Shown here piece after piece: positions 53,014 to 64,000 of a stretch of DNA of 64,000 bases; position 1 is the first letter of the stretch; each line of letters opens with the position of its first letter. The DNA is from Akebia trifoliata. Its lineage: Eukaryota; Streptophyta; Magnoliopsida; Ranunculales; Lardizabalaceae. The translations under genes and the position numbers were made by a program. Where the stretch lies: assembly GCA_017979445.1 (NCBI GenBank), contig CM030714.1, positions 5,270,001 through 5,334,000 on the forward strand, given 5' to 3'. Under the pieces are notes generated by a model. That model searched no databases, was not told where the DNA came from, and saw only the letters and a program-made list of their open reading frames with translations.

Positions 53014-54170
53014 GAATAGACAACTTGTTTATGTGCTAGATTTTTGGAAATTTTCAGAGAGCCCTTAATGGGCCAATTAGAACAAAATTCTACTTAGAAA
53101 GAAAATACAAAATAAAGGTAATATTTTCTGCCATATATCAGGATTGTAAAAAAGTTGAGATTTGGAAATAATTCGGAAAAAAAATGATTTTTCTTTTTGT
53201 GGCCAAGTCATGAATAATAGGAAAATTTAAAAATATATTTAATTCCAAAATATAAAAAAAATATATTTCATATATTAAACATATTATTGCTTAAAATTAT
53301 AATATTTTCAAGATTTCATTAATTTTCAAAAAGTTAGTGATTTTCTCAAAAAGTAAGAATTATATTGCCGATTAAAAGAAAGCCATACTAATCACAATTA
53401 AAACAAGAACATATAATTTTGTATGGATGATAAAACCTTCATTAAATACAAGCATCCATTTATTCTTGTTTCTTTAGTGAGCCTAGTATTTGACCCAAAA
53501 AAAAAAAAAAATTGTCTAAATCCCATGGGACCATATCCCATCAATTTATCTCATCAATTTATTTAAAGATTTGGACTCGGATCATACTATCTAGTGGTTG
53601 TTGGATCAAAACATTGTTGACCTTAACCTAATCAACAAAGTCATTAACTTGACATAGACCGACTACTAAATTGATTATATCATCAGCTTGACTCAAATTG
53701 CCCAATCAATAGACAAGTCAACTAGAAACTTGGTTGAATCAGCTCGATTGGACGACTTGACCTTACAACTCATTGAATCAACTTGGCATCTTGACCTAGA
53801 CAACTTGTAAAAGGTATCAAGTTGAAGAAATCCCGAGTTCAATACACTGTTCATTTTAATTCTCAAAACATTTATTCATCATTTTCATAAATTATAAAAC
53901 TTGTGAGTTCGTCATTTTGAATATCTTCAAATTCATTGATTATAGTATAGAAGTGACGAATTCACATGAAATGCATGCTTTAGAAATTAAAATGAATAGT
54001 GTACAGAAATCGGAATTTGGACATAAATTTTGCACGTTTCGGGGAAAGTCCTTTTCATAGGAATTGGTGAGGCATTAATAAAAGTTGGTGTGGCAATAGT
54101 AACTCTTAAAAAATTCATTTTCTACCTATTTTCGATAATAAAGGGCACTATTGTCATTATAATAAAAAAT
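53014..54170. other. intergenic, nothing recognised
   Basis: Around 53580-53820 the words GACTTGACC, TTGACCT and CAACTTG recur, giving a loose, decayed minisatellite look. No gene was seen. Confidence 0.35.
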
Positions 54171-54176
54171 CAACCA

Positions 54177-54184
54177 AAACCCTA
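54177..54184 (+). promoter_or_regulatory. telo-box AAACCCTA upstream of RPL11
   Basis: The 8-mer AAACCCTA lies 97 bp upstream of the start codon. Telo-boxes are characteristic of plant ribosomal-protein and translation-factor promoters, where they coordinate expression in dividing cells. Function here is inferred from that context. Confidence 0.55.
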
Positions 54185-54280
54185 GTTCAATTGGCTCTTA
54201 TTACGGATTTTGGGTTTTGCCTTCTCTAAGCTTCCCTCCCAACACCGCAGAGCAACAGTTCTTCCGTGCCACCTTCAGCC

Positions 54281-56419
<2,139 letters not shown>

Positions 56420-57575
56420 CACTATGAATGAAATGGTTCCGTGGGGTGTGATCCTTAACAAGAAGTTTTTGGCAATAGATGAGATTACTCTTTCATAGTT
56501 TCATTAAATCTAGAAGTAAAAAGCTTTTTTCTTCACTGAGGATAATTTGAATTTTGAGTTACAACGGTAGCAGTGTTACTAAATGATTTTGTTCATGAGA
56601 AAGAATGCACTTCTTTTTTGGTTCATCCCTAGTAATTCTTGCTGAACTCAACCCCTCTAGATCGTCTTGATGTTGCGATTGGATTACACACTTTGGACAG
56701 TGGGAGGATAAGGGAGTGTGGATTTTCGATCTCTCCCAAACATTGTTTTAAAACTTGGTTTGATGTGGATGAGACCAAGTTGTCTTGGGCGAGTCAACTC
56801 ATATCGGACAAGATGTTTAGTCATAAAATCATTTTTTTTTTTTTATAGATAATTTGTTTAAATTTTAAAAAATTAATTATTTTAATTAAATTATGCAAAA
56901 TGCCAGTTGACTCGGCCGAGATTTTTAAATCTTGTCTAAGTCATCTTGTTTATCTCACAAGATTCCTTATAGATGAGACGCCTTGTCTATCCGTCTCGTT
57001 GATAAATGATACTGAGTCATCTCGCTTGGTCTCGGATGAGATTTAAAACTATGGTCCCAAATGCCATGATTTTATTTCATGTTTTTAAAATTTTTTTTTG
57101 CCCAAATCCAGGCTTAACTAGAGTTACGACAAATACATCTCATGCCAAGGGGTGGTAAGAAACTGATCTGATCTTGGTTTTTCTAGGTAAATAATGTGGT
57201 TTCCCTTGTTAATTACATATTTGGGTATTGATAGAGAGCAAAAATAGTTTTACCTAGAAAATGCAATTGTAGGAAAATCATTATCTGGGAGAGTGATTTT
57301 TTTTATATACTATTTTGATCGAAAATAGTTTGACTCAATCCTCCAGCAAAATGATTTTCTCTTCTCCTGATGTTATTCCCCAATTCCAATTCTCTTTATG
57401 ACATTTTCCAAACATTTTCTTGGAAATCAATTCTTCAATGACAATTTTTCTTAAATAATTCATAATTTCATATTCCCTTGAATTTTATTTTTCCACTGTA
57501 ATCATAAAGGCCCAAAGATTTAAATGAGGCCAAGCTCTTGGACGCATTCAGCTTCATTGAGCAAATGATCATCCC
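56420..57575. other. 3' flank of RPL11 and repeat remnants
   Basis: The first part is probably the 3' untranslated region. It repeats GAATGAAATGGTTCC and GTGATCCTTAACAAG words of the last exon at 56425-56462, a short local duplication. An inverted copy of the TGGTTTTAAATCTC repeat lies at 56930-57060. Confidence 0.45.
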
Positions 57576-57578
57576 TAA

Positions 57579-57863
57579 CACCTGTTTGGATTGAGAGAAG
57601 TGGAGAGAAGAATTTCTCTTCACCATGTTTGGATTGACAGATTGAGATAGTTTTGATATTTTAAAATGTCTTAAAAAGAGATCTAAGGGTAGAATTAGAA
57701 TTATAAAATATTTTAAAAGGATTTCTCTACAAATCTCTTCACTTTTTGGGTAGGAAGAAAACTCACTTTTTATTTTTCATTTCTCTTCTCTCTCCCACTT
57801 AGCAATTGAAACTCATTTATTTTTTTTCCTCTTCTCTTCATTTCTCTCAATCCAAACACAGCG
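57579..57863. mobile_element. Tourist-like MITE, copy 2
   Basis: The ends CACCTGTTTGGATTGAGA and TCTCAATCCAAACACAGCG pair, and TAA flanks both sides (57576-57578 and 57864-57866). It is 285 bp and homologous throughout to 18497-18829. It lies about 420 bp upstream of the DOT4-like start. Confidence 0.75.
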
Positions 57864-58285
57864 TAAAGAAATGGATTGGTTCGAGAGTGACAAACATACA
57901 CCAATATATAGAGCGCTTTAAAATCTCTCTTTGAAAAAAATGTTTTGGTCAGGAGAAAAATTAAAATAATCTCGATCAAAAGATTGTAAAAATGTTTTGG
58001 ATCAATGTTTTGTTCTGATCTTGACTAAAATCAAAATGTTTTGTCCATGAATATAAGAATAAAATTTTGACCCTTATAATCCTAAATATAGCTGAGAAGA
58101 TGGATAAGATCCATAAAAAAAAGGAAAAGTTTTTTAACACCTTGTTTTCTCATTCGTTAACTGTGAGTTGAGGTCGTAAAGGTTTGACTGCAGTCAAGAG
58201 ACTACCTCTGCTCCCTTATCCATCCTCGAACTCTCAACCATTCTCTTTCTCTGTATAAAACTTCCTCTCGTCCTTACAAGCAGCC

Positions 58286-60916
58286 ATGTCATTCGTGGCA
58301 ACAACACCACCAAATTTCTTCTTTCCTTCACCCCATCAAACCAAGGGAACAAATCCTCTCAAAAACCAAAATGGGTTTCTCTACTTCAAACTCTCCAGCA
58401 AAATCTCTCTCTTCTCTTCAAATTTCAATTCTTCAACCTCCATTAGAGCTTCCACATTGCTCCAAAAAACCATCAATCAAGATAAAACTGATTTCAACAC
58501 AGAAATCTGCAGATTATGTGAAATGGGTAATCTTAAAAATGCCATGGATTTACTCTCCAACTCTCCAAAATCACAACTTGAGTTGAAGACTTACTGTTCA
58601 ATCTTGCAACTTTGTGCTGATCATAAGTCACTACAAGATGGTAAGAAAGTCCATTCCATTATAAATTCTTCTAGGGTAGTTATTGATGGTGTTTTGGGTT
58701 CAAAATTAGTCTTTATGTATCTAAGTTGTGGTGATTTGAGACAAGGAAGATGGGTTTTTGATGAAATTGAAAAAGAGAAGGTGTTTCTTTGGAATCTCAT
58801 CATGAATGAGTATGCAAAGATTGGGAATTTCAAAGAAAGTATCTCTTTGTTTAAACAAATGAAGGAGTTTGGAGTGGAACCAAATTCTTATACTTTTACT
58901 TGTGTTTTAAAGTGTTTCTCTTCTTTAGGAAGCCTCGTTGAAGGTGAAGAAGTTCATGGGTATCAACTAAGATTGGGTTATGGTTCTTACAATACAGTAG
59001 GAAATGCTCTGATTTCCCTTTACTCAAAATGTAAGAAAATGTTTAGTGCACGTAAGATATTCGATGAATTGAACGATCGAGATGTTATATCGTGGAATTC
59101 GATAATAAGTGGGTATGTGTCGAATGGTCTTCCCTTGAAGGGGCTTGAGATTTTCAGCGAGATGAGATTTTCGGGTGTTGATGTGGATTTAGCTACAATG
59201 GTCAGTATCCTTCCGGCTTGCGCAGAAATGAGTAATATTTTGTTGGGTAAGGCGATTCATGGGTATGCTATAAAATCTCATCGTTTCAATGAAGAGATGA
59301 GCCTAAACAATACTTTACTAGATATGTATGCCAAATGTGGAGATTTGAGTTCTTCAGTGCAAATTTTTGGGAAGATGAGTAAGAGGAGTGTTGTGACGTG
59401 GACTTCAATGATATCAGGATATGCCCGAGAAGGGCAATGTGATATAGCAGTCAAATTGTTTCGGGAAATGGAAGTTGAAGGCATAAAACCTGATTTGTTT
59501 ACAGTTACAAGCATCCTTCATGCTTGTGCAAGTAATGGATCGCTAGAGCATGGTAAGGATGTTCATGATTACATTGTGAGAAATGGGTTGCAATCAAATC
59601 TTTTTGTCGCTAATGCTCTCATGGACATGTATGCAAAATGTGGAAGTATGGATGATGCTCGATTAGTTTTTTTTGAAATGCCCAAGAGGGATATCATTTC
59701 GTGGAATACTATGATTGGTGGTTACTCAAAGAACAACCTTCCCAATGAAGCTCTTGGTTTATTCATGGAAATGCAATGCAAGTTTAAGCCAAATGAAGTA
59801 ACCTTGACATGCATTCTTTCATCTGTTGCCAGCCTATCTGCTTTGGAGAGAGGGCGAGAGATCCACGGCAATGTTCTAAGAAACGGGTTTTTGTCTGACC
59901 GTTACGTAGCTAATGCCCTTGTTGACATGTATGCAAAGTGTGGGGCATTACTTCTTTCACGTCGATTCTTCAATAGGATGTCTGCAAGGGACTTGGTGTC
60001 GTGGACTGTGATGATCGCGGGATATGGTATGCATGGGTGTGGCAGAGAAGCTATTGATTTGTTCAATGAGATGCGTGATGCGGGCATCAACCCAGATGGG
60101 GTCTCCTTCATTGCTATACTCTATGCTTGCAGCCATTCAGGATTGCTTGATGAAGGATGGAGATTCTTCCATATAATGAGAAATGACGGCAAGATTAAGC
60201 CCAAGCTCGAGCACTATGCTTGTGTGGTGGATCTTCTTGCCCGTGGTGGACGTTTAACTAAAGCATACAAGTTTATCGAAACAATGCCAATTGAGCCAGA
60301 TTCAACGATATGGGGAGCATTGCTTTGTGGATGTAGGATCCACCGAGATGTGAAACTTGCGGAGAAAGTCGCGGAAAGGGTTTTCGAGCTAGAACCTGAG
60401 AATACAGGCTATTATGTACTTCTAGCCAATATATATGCTGAGGCAGAGAAGTGGGAGGCGGTGAAGAAATTAAGGGAGACGATTGGTCGCCGTGGACTGA
60501 GAAAGAAACCTGGTTGTAGTTGGATAGAGATGAAGAACCAGGTTCATGTTTTCGTTGCGGGAGACAGATCACACCCACAATTTAAAAAGATAGAATTGTT
60601 GTTGAAAAGGGTGAGAATGAGAATGAAGGAAGAAGGGTCCCTTCCGAAGAAGAGGTATGCTTTGATTAATGGAGGTGATGTGGAGAAGGAAGAGGTTCTT
60701 TGTGGGCATAGTGAGAAGTTGGCGATGGCTTATGGAATCTTTAGCTTGCCTCCTGGCAAAACCGTTCGTGTCACGAAGAATTTGAGAGTATGTGGTGACT
60801 GTCATGAGATGGCCAAATTCATGTCCAAGATGTTTGGGAAGGAGATTGTCTTGAGAGATTCTAATCGGTTCCACCATTTCATGGATGGTCGGTGTTCTTG
60901 CAGAGGTTACTGGTGA
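58286..60916 (+). CDS. DOT4: DYW-class PPR protein, DOT4-like plastid RNA editing factor
   Basis: An intronless frame encodes 876 aa. The first ~55 residues are rich in Ser, Thr, Phe and Asn and poor in acids, as in a chloroplast transit peptide. A long run of PLS-type pentatricopeptide repeats follows (recurring WN.(I/M)I.GY, A(N/L).(L/M)(L/M/V)DMYAKCG and GKEVH-like words). E-type motifs follow (TIWGALLCGCRIH). The DYW deaminase domain starts at PGCSWIE (about 742). Its zinc site residues are in HSE (808-810) and CGDCH (836-840). It ends in GYW in place of DYW. Sequence and length match my memory of Arabidopsis DOT4 (At4g18750) closely, including the EMAKFMSK and RFHHF tail. DOT4 is required for leaf and vein development and, as I recall, for editing rpoC1 transcripts in plastids. 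A TATAAAA word at 58254-58260 is too close to the ATG to be a standard TATA box. Confidence 0.93.
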   Translation: MSFVATTPPNFFFPSPHQTKGTNPLKNQNGFLYFKLSSKISLFSSNFNSSTSIRASTLLQKTINQDKTDFNTEICRLCEMGNLKNAMDLLSNSPKSQLELKTYCSILQLCADHKSLQDGKKVHSIINSSRVVIDGVLGSKLVFMYLSCGDLRQGRWVFDEIEKEKVFLWNLIMNEYAKIGNFKESISLFKQMKEFGVEPNSYTFTCVLKCFSSLGSLVEGEEVHGYQLRLGYGSYNTVGNALISLYSKCKKMFSARKIFDELNDRDVISWNSIISGYVSNGLPLKGLEIFSEMRFSGVDVDLATMVSILPACAEMSNILLGKAIHGYAIKSHRFNEEMSLNNTLLDMYAKCGDLSSSVQIFGKMSKRSVVTWTSMISGYAREGQCDIAVKLFREMEVEGIKPDLFTVTSILHACASNGSLEHGKDVHDYIVRNGLQSNLFVANALMDMYAKCGSMDDARLVFFEMPKRDIISWNTMIGGYSKNNLPNEALGLFMEMQCKFKPNEVTLTCILSSVASLSALERGREIHGNVLRNGFLSDRYVANALVDMYAKCGALLLSRRFFNRMSARDLVSWTVMIAGYGMHGCGREAIDLFNEMRDAGINPDGVSFIAILYACSHSGLLDEGWRFFHIMRNDGKIKPKLEHYACVVDLLARGGRLTKAYKFIETMPIEPDSTIWGALLCGCRIHRDVKLAEKVAERVFELEPENTGYYVLLANIYAEAEKWEAVKKLRETIGRRGLRKKPGCSWIEMKNQVHVFVAGDRSHPQFKKIELLLKRVRMRMKEEGSLPKKRYALINGGDVEKEEVLCGHSEKLAMAYGIFSLPPGKTVRVTKNLRVCGDCHEMAKFMSKMFGKEIVLRDSNRFHHFMDGRCSCRGYW

Positions 60917-61974
60917 GCTCAAAGTGAGCGGTACTTGAAAACCAAATGAGTTGATTATCGAGACAAAGCCACATAGATGCTACATCATCATATCCAGTAA
61001 ACTTGCACGAACTCTCAAATAACTCAATAACATTTTGGTTCTGAGTTAAGGTTCTGTGCAAAAGGTTAAGGTACCCCAGATGAGATTATTGGGTTGAGGT
61101 AACACAAAATGGAATGGAGGACTCCCAAGTTTTTTCTTCTTCTTTTGGACAGTTAGTTGCCATCATTTTTGACTAGATCAGGTTAAAACATCTTGGAGGC
61201 AAAATGAGTTTTTATTGAAAAAAAAATGCTTATTTCGACAATTCAGGGTAATGATGAGGCATATTAGGGATCTGCACAATCTATGTCACAACCACTCCAC
61301 CATTTCATTGAAAGTGAAGCTCTGCATCCTATCATCCATGTGATTATCTTGGTATGATGACGGTGATAGTGCCAATGACATCAGTGAAAACAAGCTTTCA
61401 AATAGTTCTAAAAATTGGAGGAATGGCGACTAAGATTTCTTGAGTTTGATTATCATCTCTATTTTTTTATTTGATAATTGTAAAAACTATAAGACGAAGT
61501 CAGCATATTCGTATCGTAACAAGTATTTTGATTACTTCACCACTTCAAACCCTTTCCTTTTGATGGTATGTTGTATATTTGTAGACCTTCATGATATAAT
61601 TCAAGACTTTCCATGATCATCTTATATAGAATCAAGGATTTTCCTTTATGGGATTCAACAGGTTTTCCTTATCAAGAGCATGTGAATGCTTCTCTTTTCT
61701 TCACTGGTTGTGAGTAGGTTGACATCACCCAGCAAAGTTTGAGATGAACCATCTGACATGGGTGAGCTTCTTTAACAGAATTTTAAGCTGTTGTAGATTT
61801 GTGAGGAGTGGTGGTGGTGGTGGTGGTGGTGGTGGGGGGGTAGTATTTAAAGTAGTAGTTTAATTTTGATAAAATAAATGTCTAACCATAAAGTTGACAA
61901 ACTTGCCCAAAGAAACAATGAATGGGCATTTCATTGGTTCATATTTCTAACGATATTTTCATCATCTATGGTTA
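60917..61974. other. 3' flank of DOT4-like gene, nothing else recognised
   Basis: No gene or element is supported here apart from the simple repeat at 61808. Confidence 0.4.
61808..61840 (+). repeat. (GTG)n microsatellite
   Basis: About nine GTG triplets end in a run of eight G. It is likely polymorphic. Confidence 0.9.
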
Positions 61975-62330
61975 AGTATAATAATTTTATAAATAATGAG
62001 TAAAAAAGAGAGTACCAAGGAGGCTGAGATGACCCCCAAGAAGACGAACAGAAGCAAAACAAAGCAAAACGAAAGCTAAGCAAAAACAAAATAAAAGAAA
62101 ATCACAAGCAATACTAAGAGCTACACAGGCTATCCCATCTAAACACAAAATCTTCAAAGAAAACCCTAGAGAACTCTTTGTTTAGTTTCGCCTAAAAGAA
62201 CATCAGGCATAGTATCTCCATGAACACCATGTGCGCATTGTTCTCCTTGCCATTGAACACCCCGTTGTTTCTCTCCTTCCAGAGACCCCCACATTTTATA
62301 TACCTTCAACCGATTTGACCAACTCTGCCA
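61975..62330 (-). mobile_element. 3' end of a LINE retrotransposon
   Basis: On the minus strand, 62284-62192 encodes LWKERNNGVFNGKE and continues to MEILCLMFF then a stop. This is the C-terminal signature of plant LINE reverse transcriptases (the zinc-binding RVT region). The 3' untranslated part includes TCAGCCTCCTTGGTACTCT (62027-62009), which commonly precedes the tail of such LINEs, followed by a T/A-rich tail near 61975. Upstream of 62330 the frame is lost, so it is a truncated or decayed copy. Confidence 0.6.
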
Positions 62331-62900
62331 CTGACCCCGACATTTGGATTAAAGCATTGATAACGGCAATATACAAATCAAAATCAATCCAAATTCATTC
62401 CACGAGTTTGCTCGATTCAATCAAGTCCAAATTGTAGTCAATAATGAGGTAGATGCGATCACGAGACAATAACATTTGAATAAAGTTAAAAGGGTCCAAA
62501 CAAAAACATTGTGAGAAATTTCAAGACAATCCGAAAACACTCAATCCTACACCACACTACTCTGTTGAAGTTGGCGCAATTCACATTTCTAGAACCAAGG
62601 TTGATCCAATCAAAATTCAATATTGTTCTAGCCAAGCAATGTGACCATGAGATCATCACTAACTCCATAATTACCAAATACACCTAAATGTTGGAACCCA
62701 TTAGAGTAAAATGAGATCTTAATAAATAGAGTAATAAAGCATTTCTTCCTAATTCATTGAACCCTATTTTTCTCACAATCTGAAACAAAACCCCTAATTA
62801 AAGACAAAAAAAAAAGAAAAAAGAAAAAGAAATAGAAAAACTACTCTTACAATTACAAACCCTCCACCTCATGAAACAAAACAATAATCATCATTCATCA
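62331..62900. other. region between LINE end and LysM gene
   Basis: It includes the probable 3' untranslated region of the minus-strand LysM gene. No other gene was seen. Confidence 0.35.
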
Positions 62901-63491
62901 TCATGGAATAACAAGTTTCTTCCCAGCATAGATGGTGTTTCCTGTAAGCCCATTAGCCTCCTTTATTGCATCAATAGAAACCTAATATTAAAAAAAGAAA
63001 AAAAAAAACCCAAATAAAAAACCAAAAGATACATTTAATTAGAAAAATAAAAATAAAAATGTACCCCATATTTTCTAGAAAGACCCCAAAGGGTATCTCC
63101 CTTCACAATATCTATGGTTTGAGCAGATGAAGATGACCCATTACAAACCACTTTGGGATTCTACAATAAATAAAAAATATAACCAAATTTAGTGGTGATC
63201 AAACAAGATGGGATAAACTGTTAAAAATAGCTAATTTTTGTTTTCTGTTCTCATTAGTGTTACCTTGGTGGGTTCTTGAAAAGGAGGATGACATTTAGAT
63301 TCCTGGAGTGGTGAAGGAGATTCGTTGTTGAGGTTGTTGTTCTTGTTTTTGTTGCAAGGGTTTAGGGCTTTGAGGATGCTCATAGCAATACCTGAAAACA
63401 CGAAGAATCCAGCAGTCTTGGCTACTGTTGTGTCTTTATCTTTGCCTCCATTTTCGTCACTGGTGCTTCCGGTAGGCCTCGATACCGACAT
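62901..63491 (-). CDS. small membrane-anchored LysM-domain protein
   Basis: Three minus-strand exons, 63491-63264, 63160-63065 and 62981-62901, join in phase 0 with GT-AG borders to 134 aa. The N-terminus MSVSRPTGSTSDENGGKD is polar and is not a signal peptide. A hydrophobic segment follows (about 25-43, TAGFFVFSGIAMSILKAL), then an Asn/Lys-rich linker. A single LysM domain closes the protein (about 92-134, from IDIVKGDTLWGLSRKYG to YAGKKLVIP). LysM binds N-acetylglucosamine polymers in secreted proteins, but small plant LysM proteins without a signal peptide are thought to act inside the cell and their ligand is not settled. The protein is complete and the start is the only in-frame ATG before the membrane segment. 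Confidence 0.85.
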
Positions 63492-64000
63492 CCTAAGTCG
63501 TAACAGCGGACTTTGGGGTTCTGTCCAAAGAGATGAGAAGCGTCACTGTGGTTAATAGGACTTTGTCCAGTGGGGTGTCAACGGGTCGGTTCTACCGGGG
63601 CGGAGCCAAGATTTTGCTCATGTGGGGCAACCAAGTGTAGATTTTTTTGTTTTTTGTTTTTTTGGGGACAACTATGAGTGAAAAAGACATGTTGTGAGGG
63701 AAAAAAAATAATAAAATAAAATTATAGGGGCAGTAGTGACAGATTTTTTTTTTTTTTTTTTTTTCAGCTGAAATCTGTCCCAATAGTTCACTGATTCGTA
63801 GACTTTGATACCCAAAAGCTATCCGTCAAGCATAGATACTATTTTTTTAAATGAGAAAAAAGAAAAAGTTTTCAATGAATTAGACCATTATTTATAGATG
63901 GAACATTTTAAATTGTAATTCCTTAATTGAAAGAAAAGATCAATAATGAATTCTTCAAATAAGTTGAATTCTTTTAGAATTACCGTTTATTTTTCGTTAA
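63492..64000. other. upstream of LysM gene, nothing recognised
   Basis: It includes a T run near 63745-63765 and a GGGGCGGAGCCAAGATTTTG motif (63598-63617) that resembles ends of some hAT-like MITEs. No gene was seen. Confidence 0.35.

Noticed and set aside
60273..60922. Two minus-strand open frames of about 100 and 117 codons
   Set aside because: They are antisense to the DOT4-like DYW region.

Overview
This window is nuclear DNA from a flowering plant. The reasons are five recognisable plant genes plus one decayed gene with spliceosomal GT-AG introns, an AT-rich background, and many plant-type transposons (Tourist-like, hAT, Mutator-like and CACTA-like small elements, tRNA-derived SINEs, a LINE end, LTR pieces). 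I cannot name the species.

Layout. 1-10 kb: gene-free, repeat-rich DNA with a solo LTR (825-1420), palindromic MITEs, a T-rich minisatellite and a SINE. 10.0-11.5 kb: an intronless CBL-interacting protein kinase of the CIPK12/18/19 type on the minus strand. 11.5-23 kb: more repeats, including a Tourist-like element with a second one nested in it, three consecutive large palindromes, an inverted fragment of the same LTR as at 825, and a different LTR-like block. 23.0-28.8 kb: a SAP30BP/HCNGP-family gene in eight exons carrying several independent lesions, best read as a pseudogene. 30-43 kb: almost entirely repeats, including a ~750-bp inverted repeat, a 776-bp Mutator-like element and members of a palindromic MITE family. 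44.5-50.1 kb: a complete 12-exon GSK3/shaggy-like kinase of the BIN2 group (404 aa). 54.3-56.4 kb: a complete 5-exon cytosolic ribosomal protein uL5 (RPL11) gene with a hAT MITE in its last intron. 58.3-60.9 kb: an intronless DYW-class PPR protein matching DOT4 (876 aa). 62.9-63.5 kb: a 3-exon gene for a 134-aa LysM protein with a membrane segment, minus strand.

The genes are unrelated housekeeping and signalling genes (calcium-sensor kinase, brassinosteroid-pathway kinase, ribosome, plastid RNA editing, LysM protein). Nothing in the sequence links them functionally. The most notable signal is a family of short palindromic elements with a shared arm and core sequence (GAGTCATGATAATCTGAC-like ends, CCTCGGGATACA-like core). 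Three copies have perfect 9-bp target duplications and two have near-perfect ones, which makes them non-autonomous Mutator-like elements. All coordinates, exon boundaries, repeats and duplications were read by eye. Homology statements rest on recalled family sequences, not on searches.
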